Assembly: GCF_932526225.1 (NCBI RefSeq)
Contig: NC_064047.1
Coordinates: 6,943,501 to 7,007,500, forward strand
DNA length: 64,000 bases
Source of the DNA: Nematostella vectensis
Lineage: Eukaryota > Cnidaria > Anthozoa > Actiniaria > Edwardsiidae
Reading direction: 5' to 3'
Part shown: positions 24,398 through 37,102 of the stretch, piece by piece
How positions within the stretch are numbered: the stretch's first letter is position 1
Layout: each line of letters opens with the position of its first letter
Notes under the pieces: model-generated
Seen by the model: only the letters and a program-made list of their open reading frames with translations
Told to the model about the DNA's origin: nothing
The model's database searches: none
Made by a program: the position numbers and the translations under genes

Positions 24398-27300
24398 TAT
24401 GTTATTGATTCAACTTTAATAGAAATAACACAAAAATATAAATTAAATACTGACGACAATAAACCTGTTTTATAATGAAACCGATTCTCCCATCAATTCC
24501 TTGGTTTATTAGTTTTTGCATTCCTAAAAAAAATAGTCAGAGATTCTCCTTGTGTCATTATCACTCTTACCAGACTAGTGCCAGCCGGTATTGTCTACCA
24601 GTCTTACCGGGTTGCCTGTGCTTGGACATAAACCGTAGGGCAGCATGGGGCCTTGGACGAGGGTTTCCTGTGACGTCATAACTCTATCAAGCCACAGGAA
24701 ACCCAATCAGACACTCGGGTAAGAACGCCTGGGGATTTGTTGCAGCATTGCTGATGTTAATAAGTTTTTAGTTCGTCTCATAGCTAAACGAAAATAATCA
24801 AGTTATCAGAATCAATGGACGTGATATTTTCCGAACATAGACGACAAAAAACAATAGACATTTGTATGAAATCCTGTGTCCTTTAGCCTAGAAACTTACA
24901 TATGAAGAAAACGTTGTCGTTTTGGGGATTTGGTAACAAGGAATCTAAGTTTCTCTTTAAAGACCTTCTCCATCGACTAAAGATGGTCACAGTCACTGTT
25001 TTTATATTCTGATTACAAGTCATAAAGTTTACGAAGCCCCTGCGATACGGCAACCTTAAAAATGACAAGAATCATGCAGCTTTTCCAAATAAGGAATATA
25101 TTAGTTTCCTTATATGGGAAGTGACCGCGTTTTGCCAAAACGACAATTTTTGGCTAAATTTTCTTGATATGTCATGCAAAAAGAAGCTAAAGAACATACT
25201 ACATGAGACAAACCACTGCTGGAGACGAAAAAGATGGTCACAGTTGTTGTTTAACGTCAACGGCCTGTGGCTATTTACTCGATTTCGCACGTATTTTTTT
25301 GTTAATAATTACTAGATGGCACACCTGCTCATTGGAATCGACCACTTTATTTTTCTTGTAAAACTGCGTGTATTCAAGAATCAAGGTTTTTATAACTATT
25401 GGATCTTGATGAATGTAACTCCATAATTTTATGTTGATTAAAGGCACCCAAACAGACTTTTGGACCAAAACGGTGTTTTTACTAACGGGATGTACTCCTT
25501 TTGGATCTGCTCCTATTGTTTTTAAATCAAGATAGATACATAAAGTTTTAGTTTCATATCTACTCCCTTTTTCAAATTAATAGTTGGTTGCGTCTCAAAA
25601 CACTATAAATGATTAAAAATCCAAAGAAATTCTGCCACAAAGCCCAGTACCATACGTAAAGCGGCACAAATATTTTGATATGTTTTTTTTTATGTTTTGT
25701 TTATTTTCTTTTTGGCAAGCAATGTTGAGACCTCGCTTCAAAAAGTGCAACAACATCCAAGGCAACTGTTTATATGGAGTTAAAAATAGTAAAACAAAGT
25801 CCACATCCTGGAAAACAATTTTGTTCTAACACATGAAAGAAAAGCGTAGCCTTTTTACGGAAGCACAGATCCGGTTTTTGGAAATTAAAATTTTGCTTGC
25901 GCTTCAATGGGCACCTTGAATGGCAAAACACGTCAAGATGATGATGCGATGACACACTTCAAAACTTCGTGAGTAATACCTCAAATTGTTCATGACTTGA
26001 ATACAATTTCACGGTCTGAGATCCCGGCGCGAAAAGCATAATTCTTGTGACTGTGAATCAACGGAAAAGCTTTCCGTACGTAGATTTTACGTAGTAAAAA
26101 GCTGTGTTTTGCCGCCTCTTTTAGATAAAACAGCGGTGCGCTCGATTTTCAATTAATAGCAGTGCCATGGGCAAAAAGGATTAAGTGAAAACAATCAAGC
26201 TCGGCTTAACTGATGAGCTTCTCTTAGAAAATGAAAACAAAGTCTAAGCTTACTGAATAAATTAATAGTAAAGTAAAATGTTATTAAAGGGTTAGTGCGA
26301 AATGAAGTTATCGTAAAAAGAAAGCAGTACTTTGCATGAATTTCAATTTAATATACTAAAGATTTTTTAAAATAGACAGAATATATTTATCAGATAGCAT
26401 CGGTATATGATCAGAGTCAAACGAGCCATGTTGAAATAGGCGAACCCTTCGATGAGCTGTGTGTTTGACTTGCGGAGCAAAGATAAAATTATCTTGACTT
26501 TTATGTGTGAAATATTTAATTTTTTCGCGTAATAGGCAATACAAACAAAGCAAAAAAATAATAATGTTTAAGCTTTATGTTTATTTGTTGCAAAAATTGT
26601 AACAAGAACAACTTTGTTTGTGAAAGAATGCTTTCTTTTTGTGTTATTGTAGAACTCAGCTCCCATAACTTAACAACAACACAGTGAGCTAACAAAAGAT
26701 AAATTTATTTATTTGAAGCAAAAAAAAAAAATGATTACTGTTTGCGATGTGTACTTGAGTTACTCGGGTACGTGACCAAAAGTCTTTACAGATATCGACA
26801 GCAATGCACGAGGAGAACGTTTGCCAAACAAAGGATTTATGAGCTCGTAAACAACTCGTACACTTCCTCTCTGAAAACATAATTATGGTTATAATGATGA
26901 ATTGCGAGCCCCTTAAGAACTAATAAAATTTGAACTAAAAAAAATCCAACTTTATTTATTTACCTGCCATCTAATATCCTGGAGTAACTGCATAAGAAAA
27001 TGGGGAAAGATATCCTTATAGACAGTAGCTTAACTTGGTGGGCTAACAACGTAGATTCACAGATTTCCATCCGTGCCTTTTTTATTTTGTCTTTTCCTTT
27101 CTTGTCTTTACCTGATGTTGTCAAAAACAAGAGCTTACGTAAGGATCTTATTTAAATATTGTACGTGACAGAAAATAAAAAGTAAAGTGGATCGAAATAA
27201 AATGACAAATCACAAATTAAGATAATATCAGAAATATTTATTATAAAGGTATGATCCCATTTTCTATTTTTATTTTGATACAAGGTTGGTCCGTTATGAT

Positions 27301-27704
27301 CGCTTTAATTACCTTTCATTTTCTCATCACTCTTTTACTATTGTTTACAACTGAAAATACCTCGGTTTATTTGCAAGAAAACTTCAAAATAGTCACCCAC
27401 GATTGATGTTAGTTTCCTCCTTTTCTCAGACACTTATTTGAATTAGCCGAAGAAAGTGACGCACTTGTATTTAAAGTGTGACAGAGCTTTGTCTATAAGG
27501 TCACGTAGACTCTAAATGTTTTCATGCTTAGCAATAGAAAAATGAACGCTGAAACAATTAAAACCACTATTATTTGCAAACGGTATTTACAATTGCTCCC
27601 ATTTAAGCCATTAAAATTTCGGTAGCTTTTGCAAGGTGTTGATGACGCGGGCTCATACGATCATCGTGAATGAACTAGAGCCTTCCTAGATGCACACGCA
27701 GCTA
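24398..27704. other. Intergenic, AT-rich, no gene recognised
   Basis: No open frame with recognisable features. A hairpin with a CRE lies at 24661-24704. The rest shows A/T runs only. Confidence 0.45.
24661..24704. repeat. Hairpin with 12-bp perfect arms enclosing TGACGTCA
   Basis: GGGTTTCCTGTG (24661-24672) pairs with CACAGGAAACCC (24693-24704). The loop starts with ACGTCATAA, so a full CRE overlaps the arm edge. Function unknown. Confidence 0.6.
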
Positions 27705-27761
27705 TGACGTCACGGACTGGGTATATAATCCGGCCAAAGCGAGGAAAACTAATTCGAAAAC
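27705..27761 (+). promoter_or_regulatory. CRE, TATA box and leader motif of small gene A
   Basis: TGACGTCA at 27705-27712 is followed by TATATAA at 27722-27728 and by AGCGAGGAAAACTAATTCGA beginning at 27739. The last motif recurs in similar form upstream of the paralogue at 36921 (complement of 36961-36985), which supports function near the transcription start. Confidence 0.55.
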
Positions 27762-27957
27762 AAAACAAAACAAGTGCTACAAGTAACCTTGGTTTTTGTG
27801 ATTCAACAAGAATAAGCTTAGCAGTGTTTTGCCACAAAGGGGGAAAGTTTTGCTTAAAAATCATAGATCAAGAGATAAAGGAAGAAGGAATTATTGCTGA
27901 GTTGAAGTGAAAGAAGATCTGAGAGGGAAAACTCGGGATTTATTACACAAAGTAAAT

Positions 27958-28239
27958 ATGGAGGAGGATAACTTACGACGAAGCACAGCCCACTTAGAGA
28001 AGCCAAACAACTCTCGGAGAAGAAACTCCAAAGGACTAACTTCTCAGATTTTGAAACAGTATGCAAAGACACAAGAAAATTATGAACACTTCAAACAACT
28101 GTACGAAGACGCTTGCTGGAATGTATATGGCTCGCATGAATCGCTTGGCCAATCAACGCACAATACCTGCGACGAAACACAAACAATATGTGGATCCTCA
28201 GGAAACCCTTATTTTATAGCTGCGAGATTCTATCTATAG
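27958..28239 (+). CDS. Small intronless protein A (93 aa), paralogue of 36670-36921
   Basis: ATG 27958 starts MEEDNLRRS. An Arg/Ser-rich N-terminal part precedes a helical core (LTSQILKQYAKTQENYEHF, then KQLYEDACWNVYGS at about residues 45-60) and a Cys-containing tail ending NPYF...FYL. The core aligns without gaps to LSDKVLVEYAQ...YDEAYKSVYGS of the minus-strand gene at 36921, and the tails share (N/D)P(Y/H)F and a final F-x-L or FL. No signal peptide or membrane segment is visible. A TATA box and CRE lie about 230-250 bp upstream. I do not recognise the family. The shared core and promoter motif argue strongly that both are real. Confidence 0.65.
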   Translation: MEEDNLRRSTAHLEKPNNSRRRNSKGLTSQILKQYAKTQENYEHFKQLYEDACWNVYGSHESLGQSTHNTCDETQTICGSSGNPYFIAARFYL

Positions 28240-30304
28240 AAACGTTTATGCATGCATTTTAATGGTTATCAAGAGTGTTAAACAAGTATGTTTTAATGAT
28301 ACCAAAAACTTTCGATAGTTAATTATTCTAACGTCCAAACTTCTGTTTCTTTCTATAAAGTATATATTTATATGAACTGACTAAGGATTATGCTTTTTCA
28401 AAGCTTATTTAAAAGGTATTATAGCTGAAATTTTTTTAAAGATTGCATGAGACGAATTTTGTAATTTTCTGATTTTTTTAGTTAATGTTCGATTTCTAAC
28501 ACATGGTTTTATTTTTGTGCTTAAAATGTACATAAACATTTTTTATTCATTATTTAAGTATTTATTGAATTTTCTTTATACAGAATGAACAGTCCAAATT
28601 GTTCTTTGAACACCTGTTTTAGTTGAATAAACAAATTTGAAAATTTACAAAAGAATAATTATTTCAGGTGAATGTCACGCGATGTGGTTAATTTTATAAA
28701 AAAACAAAGAGAAAGAATACATCGCTTCCAGTCACACTTCTTGCACCCTGTGTCTTTCGTTTACGGGTCACAACTATGTTTTGGTGGACGTCAATCGTGA
28801 CTTTTGAATTCTTACAATTCTACATCTATCACAACTTTAGTAGATTGATCACAACCAAAACAACATCGAAGTGGATCGGTCTCTTAGCTACTGTCACCGA
28901 GAAAATTATACCGATAAACGTAAAGCGTTGTTGGATAAAGTTCGAATTGTTTTTTAGCTTTGTGTTGTTGTTGATATGTGCTTATGTGCGTATTTCCGCA
29001 TTATTGACGCCAGGTGCTTTAGCGCTTTCTTATTGGTCAGCGGTCTAACGGCCGTCGTAACTGCGAAATGGCGTCCGTCACCAGTCACCAGTCGCGACTT
29101 GGAAACGAAAAACACCATGTACACCAGTGACTGAAAAAAGATACAAACAAGAAACTGCGCCAGCAGAATAAAACCTTTCCTGACTCGCGTGGGACGGCTT
29201 CTATTTTTGTTATTGCGTGTGTGTTTCTCTCCGCATAAGTTTAAAGCTAAGTGTTTTTCTTAAACACGTTCTCATACCGACCAATATAATAGTACCTTAG
29301 ATTAATTAGAGGCTTTTTTACCCCAAGTATACCACTTTTTAGGTAATGGCTTACATGAAACGACAATTTAAATGTCGCTTTTATTATTATTCTATGTAAG
29401 AATTCATGGAGCTTGCTGCATTAAATAACGTTTTGTTTAATTTGGCTAAGGTATGTGATAAAAAAAATTTTCATTCCACAGTTATTTATAGATGCTCACA
29501 GTTATTTTATATAGATGTTCTCTATTTTATATTCTAACGACCTGACCAAAACAAGATGCCGGCATCGCCTAACTGGAGCGCAAAAAAAAAAACAAGAACA
29601 AGAAAAACAACAACAACAACAAAAACAAGTGATCGTCCGTGGTCAGGGTAGTTAAGGGCAACTGTTACAGCCGAATCCGTTGTTACGCGACCTCGGCGAA
29701 TCCAAAATCCTTGTTCGTACGGAAATAGCTGGTAGTCAATCAACCAATCGATGGCTTTCATGTTTTTACTGTCGCGTCATAAACCATTTGACTGCACACA
29801 GGTAGGGAACTGATTGGTAACGGCGGTATGATTGACTACGCACTATTCCCAAACGAGAAATGGATTTAAAGTTCTTGGCGGTCGCGTAAAAATACATTCG
29901 GCCATAACGCAGCTATACGTGCTTTACAAGACATATTCAATTACTGGGGTGATTAAAACAAGTGCAAATATTGGACTCATATTGCTTGCATGCCCACACT
30001 CCATTGTTATTGTTTACCTTTGGAAATAACAAACATAATACTTTATTGACAAAAACAGTTATTTTCTTGATCTGGTAGACGAAAATTGATGCCTTTTTTA
30101 CTTGGCGTTGTATTGTGCAAGGTCGTAAGATGGCCACGTAATGCGACATTTTTTTAGCAATTCCGTTACAGAAGGTTCAAGTATGTTCTAAATATTCAAA
30201 ATGAAAATTATGAATAGAACTTTGAACTAAGAGATAAGTCATCCCTAGAATATACATTTTCTGCTTCCCTAATTGATACTCAAAAATTGCACTTCTGGTC
30301 ACTC
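28240..30304. other. Intergenic, no gene recognised
   Basis: AT-rich. A 90-codon frame at 28776-29048 (ATG start, one hydrophobic stretch near residues 57-77) has no other supporting feature and I do not annotate it as a gene. An A-rich microsatellite lies around 29580-29625. Confidence 0.45.
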
Positions 30305-31445
30305 TCAACTTCAAGGCGCGCACAACACACTTCAGGGACGCGCACAACACACTTCAGGGACGCGCACAACACACTTCAGGGACGCGCACAACACACTTCA
30401 GGGACGCGCACAACGCACTTCAGGGACGCGCACAACACACTTCAGGGACGCGCACAACACACTTCAGGGACGCGCACAACACATTTCAGGGACGCGTACA
30501 ACACACTTCAGGGACGCGCACTTCAGGGACGCACACGACACACTTCGCGAGACGCACACAACACACTTCTGGGACGCACACAACACACTTCAGGGACGCG
30601 CACAACACACTTCAGGGACGCGCACAACGCACTTCAGGGACGCGCACAACACACTTCAGGGACGCGCACAACACACTTCAGGGACGCGTACAACACACTT
30701 CAGGGACGCGCACTTCAGGGACGCACACGGCACACTTCGCGGGACGCACACAACACACTTCTGGGACGCACACAACACACTTCAGTTACGCGTATAACAC
30801 TCTTCAGGGACTCGCACAACACACTTTAGGGACGAACACATCACACTTCAGGGACGCGCACAACGCACTTCAGGGACGCACACAACACACTTTAGGGACG
30901 CACACAACACACTTCAGGGACGCGCACTTCAGGGATGCACACAACACACTCCGCGGGACGCACACAACACACTTCAGGGACGCGCACAACACACTCCAGG
31001 GACGCGCACAACACACTCCAGGGACGCGCACAACACACTTCAGGAACGCGCACAACGCACTTCAGGGACGTGCACAACACACTTCAGGGACGCGCACAAC
31101 ACACTTCAGGGACGCACACAACACACTTCAGGGACGCGCACTTCAGGGACGCACACAACACACTCCGCGGGACGCACACAACACACTTCAGGGACGCGCA
31201 CAACACACTCCAGGGACGCGCACAACACACTCCAGGGACGCGCACAACACACTTCAGGAACGCGCACAACGCACTTCAGGGGCGTGCACAACACACTTCA
31301 GGGACGCGCACAACACACTTCAGGGACGCGCACAACACACTTCAGGGACGCGCACAACGCACTTCAGGGACGCGCACAACACACTCCAGGGACGCGCACA
31401 ACACACTTCAGGGACGCGCACAACACACTTAAAGGACGCGCATAA
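30305..31445 (+). repeat. 22-bp minisatellite (ACTTCAGGGACGCGCACAACAC)
   Basis: About 50 copies. Higher-order repeats are present: a ~190-bp block containing CGCACTTCAGGGACGCACAC and TTCGCG(A/G)GACG recurs near 30520 and 30710, and a ~214-bp block recurs near 30920 and 31134. Since 3 x 22 = 66 bp is open in all three frames, long open frames appear on both strands; I regard them as non-coding. Confidence 0.95.
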
Positions 31446-32184
31446 TTTATTTCAGGTTTGCGCATAACAATTTTCTGATTTCGACGGACCCCAAATAACG
31501 ATTAATCTAATGCTAGAATACTTGGTCCGTAGAATGGAAAAATGGAGTCCAGGTATGAATGCATCACAGCATGTGCTGCACGCATTGTTTCTTGCATTTC
31601 GCCTAATCAAGCAATGCTTTAAATTTGACTCTTGCCATATCACACGCATCTAGGAAACCAGAATGGGAAACAAATGACCTAAAAGGCGTTTAAATTAGTT
31701 TAAATTAGACACTTACCATATCCCACGCGTCTAGAAACCAGAATGGGAAACAAATGACATAAAAGGCGTTTACACGGAAATTAATAATACTCGTATTATT
31801 TTAGAGTATAAGGATAAACAAAGAGCTAATAATTATTTTTTTTCGCATGAGTCTTAACACGTAGTAACATAAAAATAAGTCGAACTACGCAATTACTCGC
31901 CCTTTACAGTCAGCTTTCACAGTCACAGTCAGCCTTCTCGTTTGTGACCCTCGGAAATTGAACCACATTTTGCGTAGTTCGATTGTGAAAGCTTAAAATA
32001 CATAGCTAGTGGACTATTTTCCCGTTCGCGCACGCATTAGATCACTGTGCCATCAAAAGCCACATTTATTTTCGAGCTTCCTGCAGTATGTGTGAAACTA
32101 TAATAGATTATTGGTCGTGTCTCCGTAGTTGTTACGCATCCACCCGAGCTGTATTAAAGAGCCCTTGTCAGCCACACCTTTGTT
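31446..32184. other. Intergenic with a two-copy direct repeat and a small inverted repeat
   Basis: A ~70-bp segment (GACTCTTGCCATATCACACG type) at about 31626-31695 is repeated at about 31706-31771. CGAACTACGCAA (31881-31892) is inverted at 31970-31981. No gene seen. Confidence 0.5.
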
Positions 32185-32434
32185 AAAGCCGCATTGTCAC
32201 CAGTTCATCTCCGGAGGTCCGACGGAAATCTCAACCGTTAAAAGACAAAAGAATCTATTAGAATCCGAGATATTTAACATGCCATCCGCTCTAAATCATC
32301 AATGACATCCTCGAAGAAACTTGCAATAAACACACTGCTTTCAATATTTTGAAATATTTTTTGCGTTTTCCGTTAAAAATCATCGGAGATTGTTACGTTA
32401 TCGACCGGAAGTAAACTGGTGACAATGCTGCTTT
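32185..32434. mobile_element. MITE-like element, ~250 bp
   Basis: The left end AAAGCCGCATTGTCACCAGTT and the complement of the right end (AAAGCAGCATTGTCACCAGTT) match at 20 of 21 positions. There is no open frame inside. The target duplication could not be fixed with confidence. Confidence 0.6.
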
Positions 32435-35400
32435 GATGACGACGACGGCAGAAATCAATGGGATTTGATTCACAATTCAATAGTAGCACGTGATAATGCG
32501 TTCTGTCTGATACTATTCAGCCGTTTTCTCAATCAAATATCTTAATAAAGTATCATACTTTAATCGTGGATGGTTATTTCGGAGGTTTCTTGCAAATAAA
32601 CAGTAGCATTTTCAATTTTAAACAATACCAAAGGAGAAGTTGATCGACATTATTTAAACAACTCTTCAAATTTAGCTGATACGCATATTCGGGTGTATTT
32701 TTATTTTTATCCCTATTTGCCTTATTTTACAGGCTTTAGTTACCATACTTCCGGATACCCTAAAAGTCGAAACAGCGGTTTTCTAGATATTTTGTACTGC
32801 CATATTTGGTGCATTATGTGCCCTTTCCAATTAATATAATTACTTTTGCGATAAGCTTTTTTATGCTGCTTTCTTGAACGTAAAAGGACGTGTTTTTGTT
32901 TATGAAGATTCCTACGATCAAGAGACCATGATCTAATAGGACACACTTAGTTTTGACATGTTCTTAGCAGACATGCTGTTAGAATTTCTTAAAATTTTAT
33001 TCCTGGACGTTCTACAAAAAAAAATCTTATAAAAATAGTGTATATCTATTATTCAGTTAATGGTTTGTTGTTTTATCTAAGCTACTTGCCGTTATAACGA
33101 CTTCCCGTATTTTACACATAGCCTGTTCGTATGTTTTTCATACGATCCGTCAGGTCGAGGCAACCATTTTGTTTTGTTCTGGTCACGTAAGAGCTATTAG
33201 AGTAGAATCACCAAGTACTGAATGCCTAAAAACAGAATGTATTTTAGACTGTGACAGATAAGCAAGTTGTGTTGATATATCTTTAGTAGGCACGCATATT
33301 GTATAAATATTACGTGGCACGACTCCTCATCAGCTACATACATAACCCTCGGCGCTACTCCACAAGTGATTAGGGAGCCTCTTAGCGACGGATCTTCCGA
33401 AAACCAGATGAATAAATCACCTGGAGACGATGAATTCTTCATAAGAAAAACAAAACAAAACCGGAGGCTTATTTCTCAACGTTTTCGCTTCATTGTATCT
33501 CATTTGGCAGTCAAATTTGATGAGTTGCTCAACAAACAAGTTTCTAGATCGCCTAACTGTTAACTAAAATTTGCTGAAGGGGGGGGGGGGGGGGGGGGGG
33601 GGGGGGGAGATAGAGGTATCCGAATCCGCCAATCCATATTTTTTCTTTCGAAAATGCGCGTTTTTGGTTCAATCCGAATCCGTAATCCATCATAGAAGAA
33701 AACAATCCATAATTAGAAAATCATGTATGTGATTTTTTACTAAGTCAAGATTCGGCAAAATCCACAGTCACGATTTTTAGAGTCCGAAATCTGTCGTTAA
33801 ATTTTCGATAGATCTGTGATCCGGCACTTTTTAAGAATCCAACAATCCATTCTTTTTTTTTTTTAATACGCCCACCCACCCTCCCCTGAAGTAGAAAAAG
33901 CAATACAGAATGTTACTTAGCTTTATAAGCTTTATTTCTAAGTGCAGTATCTAATTAATATAATGTCAAACTGCTATTTACAGATTTAGATAATGTAAAA
34001 CTGCAATTACCGAGGTTTCGAGTTTGTACGTCATCGAATTAGCCCTTGGGTTACCATAGCAACAATAAGATCTCATGTTTCGGATGGGTGAACAGTGAAC
34101 AGGAAAACACTAGATACTTATCTTAGCAGTTCCTCATTACAAAATTTTATCGACGAAATCTGATCCGAGACCGTCTGTCGGGTGTGGAGGACTGAGTAGC
34201 ATTATCATTCAATTGAAAAAAACATTAACATTTAAGATATCTTTTTAAAAAAAATGAAAATAGATTTCGACTCTGTATGGGAGGGAATGGGCTGCGTTTT
34301 CGCTCTTCGCTTCTTACTACAGTAGACATTCATTTTAAATAAATGGCAATATACTTTTTACGCAAAATGATCTCCGCCATGTTTGCTGCTAATTTTTGAC
34401 TGGGGGATACTGGGGGAGCTTTTGGGGGATATTTATTCTCTTATGTAGCGATACATAATTGCAGAAACACAGTAAAGTATTTGTTGAGGGAACTGCACTG
34501 TCTGTACGAAAAGAACAGAGTTGGAAACACTACGGACTGACATTGCCGCCTCCATCGCAGGCGTTTTTAGGCAGGCGTCTCTCGCTAGGAGGAGCGAGCG
34601 CGCCTGCCTAAAAACGCCTTCGAGGGGGCTAACATTGCCATGTCATTTTAAAAACTTTTGAATGGGAGGGCACATGCCTTTTGGGGGCGGGGGGGGGGGA
34701 GGGTGGGGAGTTGTTGGTGGGTTAGGGGTCACATGTCTCAAGCCTGAACAGAACCCTGGACTATGTCCATGGAACTCAAAGTGACCGGGTACACTTTCTT
34801 AGCGCGGGTGAATCAAACATTTAGGGGAGGGTTAGGCGGTACCATAATATAAGACACATTGCGGGAGGTAGAGATCTGCGGATTTCAACTCCTAAGCATC
34901 TCCGTTCAAAAAATATCACGTGACCTTTTGGGTGGTTTTAGCGCATGTCTCGCCTTACACCATTACCTGTTATTGATAGTCTACGAAAATAATAATAATA
35001 ATAAGACTTTTAATTTTCAGGTGTCATGTGGAAGCCTAACTATTACACAGGCCATTATAGTGTGAAAGGGTAGAATCACGGAACAACAGAGAGCAAAGCC
35101 ATATAAGGATACTTGAGGATAGTGTTGGTACGGAACTGTGAATCTCGTGTCAGCGGGGGGGGGGGGGGGGGGGGGCAGCGCAAATTAAAATTCATATTTC
35201 TTTGATAAACTATCGGCAATTGCAAAAGTGCATTAAGAATTTATATGGTTTAGTGAGATGGATAATTATTGAATGAATTTCATGCCTTATTTTATCTTAT
35301 GATCAAAATCAGGAAAAAGTTGTGGAAAATAACTATGTCCATAGATCCGGGGTTATGATAAACCAATTAAAACCAGAATCAGATATCGGTTCGCTTACAT

Positions 35401-36669
35401 AAACAAATAAGAGAATCGAGTATTAAAAACTTAGTTGGACAGCTGTAGACTAATTAGGATTGCTAACAAAATGCTATCACAAAACGATTTTCCAAAAATC
35501 TCAACGCGAGCAAAAAAGAAAGATGATTTTATTATATGTTTATTTTTAGAACTTAATAAGAGAGATAAGATTTGTCTGTTATAGGTGAAAAAAACTGCTA
35601 GAACTAATAACCAATTATAGAATTTGCAACGTATGGCTCTTGACTTTCTCGGATCTTATAGTTTTTAAGCAGGGTTTGATGAATAGCAGATTTCGGCGAC
35701 ATACGACGCAGTCACTAGAGAGCTATTCATTATATTTGGTATTCAAGTCTACTCATAAATTATTTGTTATTTGTTTTGTTAAAAGCAAAGGCTGCGCTAT
35801 TATTAGAGTTATCATAAGCAAGAATGTATGTATCAGACCCTTGTACTTTAGGAAAATCGTTTATTTTGACATTTATTGAAGTGTCAAGGCTCTTATTTTC
35901 ATTTGGGTATTAACAGACATCGTGAATTTTTAAGCAATTTATTGTATAAAAGAAAACATATATAAAGATAAGATTTTTTTTACATAAAGGTAAGCTATCC
36001 TGAATAAAATTAACAAAAGAAAAACAATGTATCTTATTTTTCCCGTATTACCAAAGCCCAACAACCTTATTTCTGCTCAGGAAAAAATATAGAAAATTGT
36101 CAATTTTCCATATGCTCTAGACGGATTATAGATTTTTTTAATGAGTTAAAGTCACTGTTTCAGGTGACAAACAGTTTGCTCTTTTTGAACAAATTTACAT
36201 CGATTGTACTGGAAAAACACGACACCATGATTCATCTTCGTTGCGTTATTACAAGCTAGTTAATTTTAGTTCTTATATCTGGTGAGATAGTAAGTAAAAT
36301 CACTTGAACTCTCGGCATGCCGAATGCCCGCGACCACTTTCTCAATAGCAATTTTCAAGGGCTGCCTAGCAGCTAAAGTCTTAGCTTCTCACGCATTCAT
36401 GGTTTGTCTTTATGATAGAGTTCCGCGTCGTCCTTTGTGATTTGTCCTCATTTCATGCTGCTTTACGACTTGTAAATATTTTAATGTTTCCGGTTGTGGA
36501 TGCTTCTCTCCTCCAAGGCCATACTTGATTGTTTGTTTGCTTCCTCTATTTTTCTCATGACATTTTGATCAAAATGAATTCTTATCTAACAGTCTAGACA
36601 TTTGAGTTCCCGCAGCATCTTTTTAGTTCTGTTCACACATTTTATAAATTTCTTTCTCCTTTTTAGCTG
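32435..36669. other. Long intergenic stretch, no gene recognised
   Basis: AT-rich with two G homopolymers (33579-33607, 29 G; 35155-35175, 21 G). A hairpin lies at 34559-34619 and a dispersed repeat fragment at 32520-32615. A 51-codon frame from about 33411 to 33563 (MNKSPGDDEFF...) has plausible composition but no other support. Confidence 0.45.
34559..34619. repeat. Near-perfect hairpin, 19-bp arms
   Basis: AGGCGTTTTTAGGCAGGCG at 34559-34577 is complementary to 34601-34619. The interior continues with CTCGCT/AGCGAG pairing, leaving a loop of only a few bases. Confidence 0.8.
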
Positions 36670-36921
36670 CTAGAGAAAGCATTTCATTTCTTCAAAGTGC
36701 GGATCTTGCTGAAGCGAGGGTTTGACCGTGTCTGAATGACAAAGAGTTGTGTAGTCGCTATGCTTCGGACATTTCGATCCGTACACACTTTTGTACGCTT
36801 CGTCGTACTGCTTTTTGTAAACTTCGTTGCTTTCTTCGGACTGCGCGTACTCAACCAAAACTTTATCGGAAAGAGTCGAGGAGCTTCTGCTTCTAGGCTT
36901 CCAGTCACTAGAATCTTCCAT
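36670..36921 (-). CDS. Small intronless protein B (83 aa), paralogue of 27958-28239
   Basis: ATG at 36921 starts MEDSSDWKPRSRSSS, followed by the core LSDKVLVEYAQSEES and KKQYDEAYKSVYGS, then a tail with DPHFEEMKCFL. The core aligns gap-free with that of 27958-28239; B lacks about ten residues in the Ser/Arg-rich N-terminal part. It is a soluble, charged protein with no signal peptide. The leader motif (complement of 36961-36985), an AP-1-like TGAGTCA and a CRE lie upstream. Function unknown, family not recognised. Confidence 0.65.
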   Translation of the reverse strand: MEDSSDWKPRSRSSSTLSDKVLVEYAQSEESNEVYKKQYDEAYKSVYGSKCPKHSDYTTLCHSDTVKPSLQQDPHFEEMKCFL

Positions 36922-36960
36922 AATTTAAAAGAAGTAATTTGAGCTGTATAGTCAAATATC

Positions 36961-37102
36961 TCGTTTTCGAGTTCTTTTCCTCGCTCAGTGCAGTTACAAA
37001 CTAATACCTGCTCCGGTTTCCTCCCAATTTATTCACCTGCTGTATTCACGTGACTCATGCTAATTTCGGTATTGAGCGACGCGCGCGCACCATGTGACGT
37101 CA
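36961..37102 (-). promoter_or_regulatory. Promoter region of small gene B
   Basis: On the minus strand: TGACGTCA (37095-37102), then TGAGTCACGTG (AP-1-like site fused to an E-box, around 37047-37057), and near the coding start GAGCGAGGAAAAGAACTCGA, similar to 27738-27761 at gene A. No strong TATA box; AATAAAT near 37026 is a weak candidate. Confidence 0.45.

Noticed and set aside
28776-29048. 90-codon frame with a hydrophobic segment
   Set aside because: No homology I recognise, no promoter signal and no splice partner.
30273-31432. Open frames of ~165-180 codons on both strands
   Set aside because: 22-bp minisatellite; same peptide pattern arises in all three frames.
33366-33563. ~50-65 codon frame next to the G-run
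   Set aside because: No recognised motif, no conserved partner and an uncertain start.
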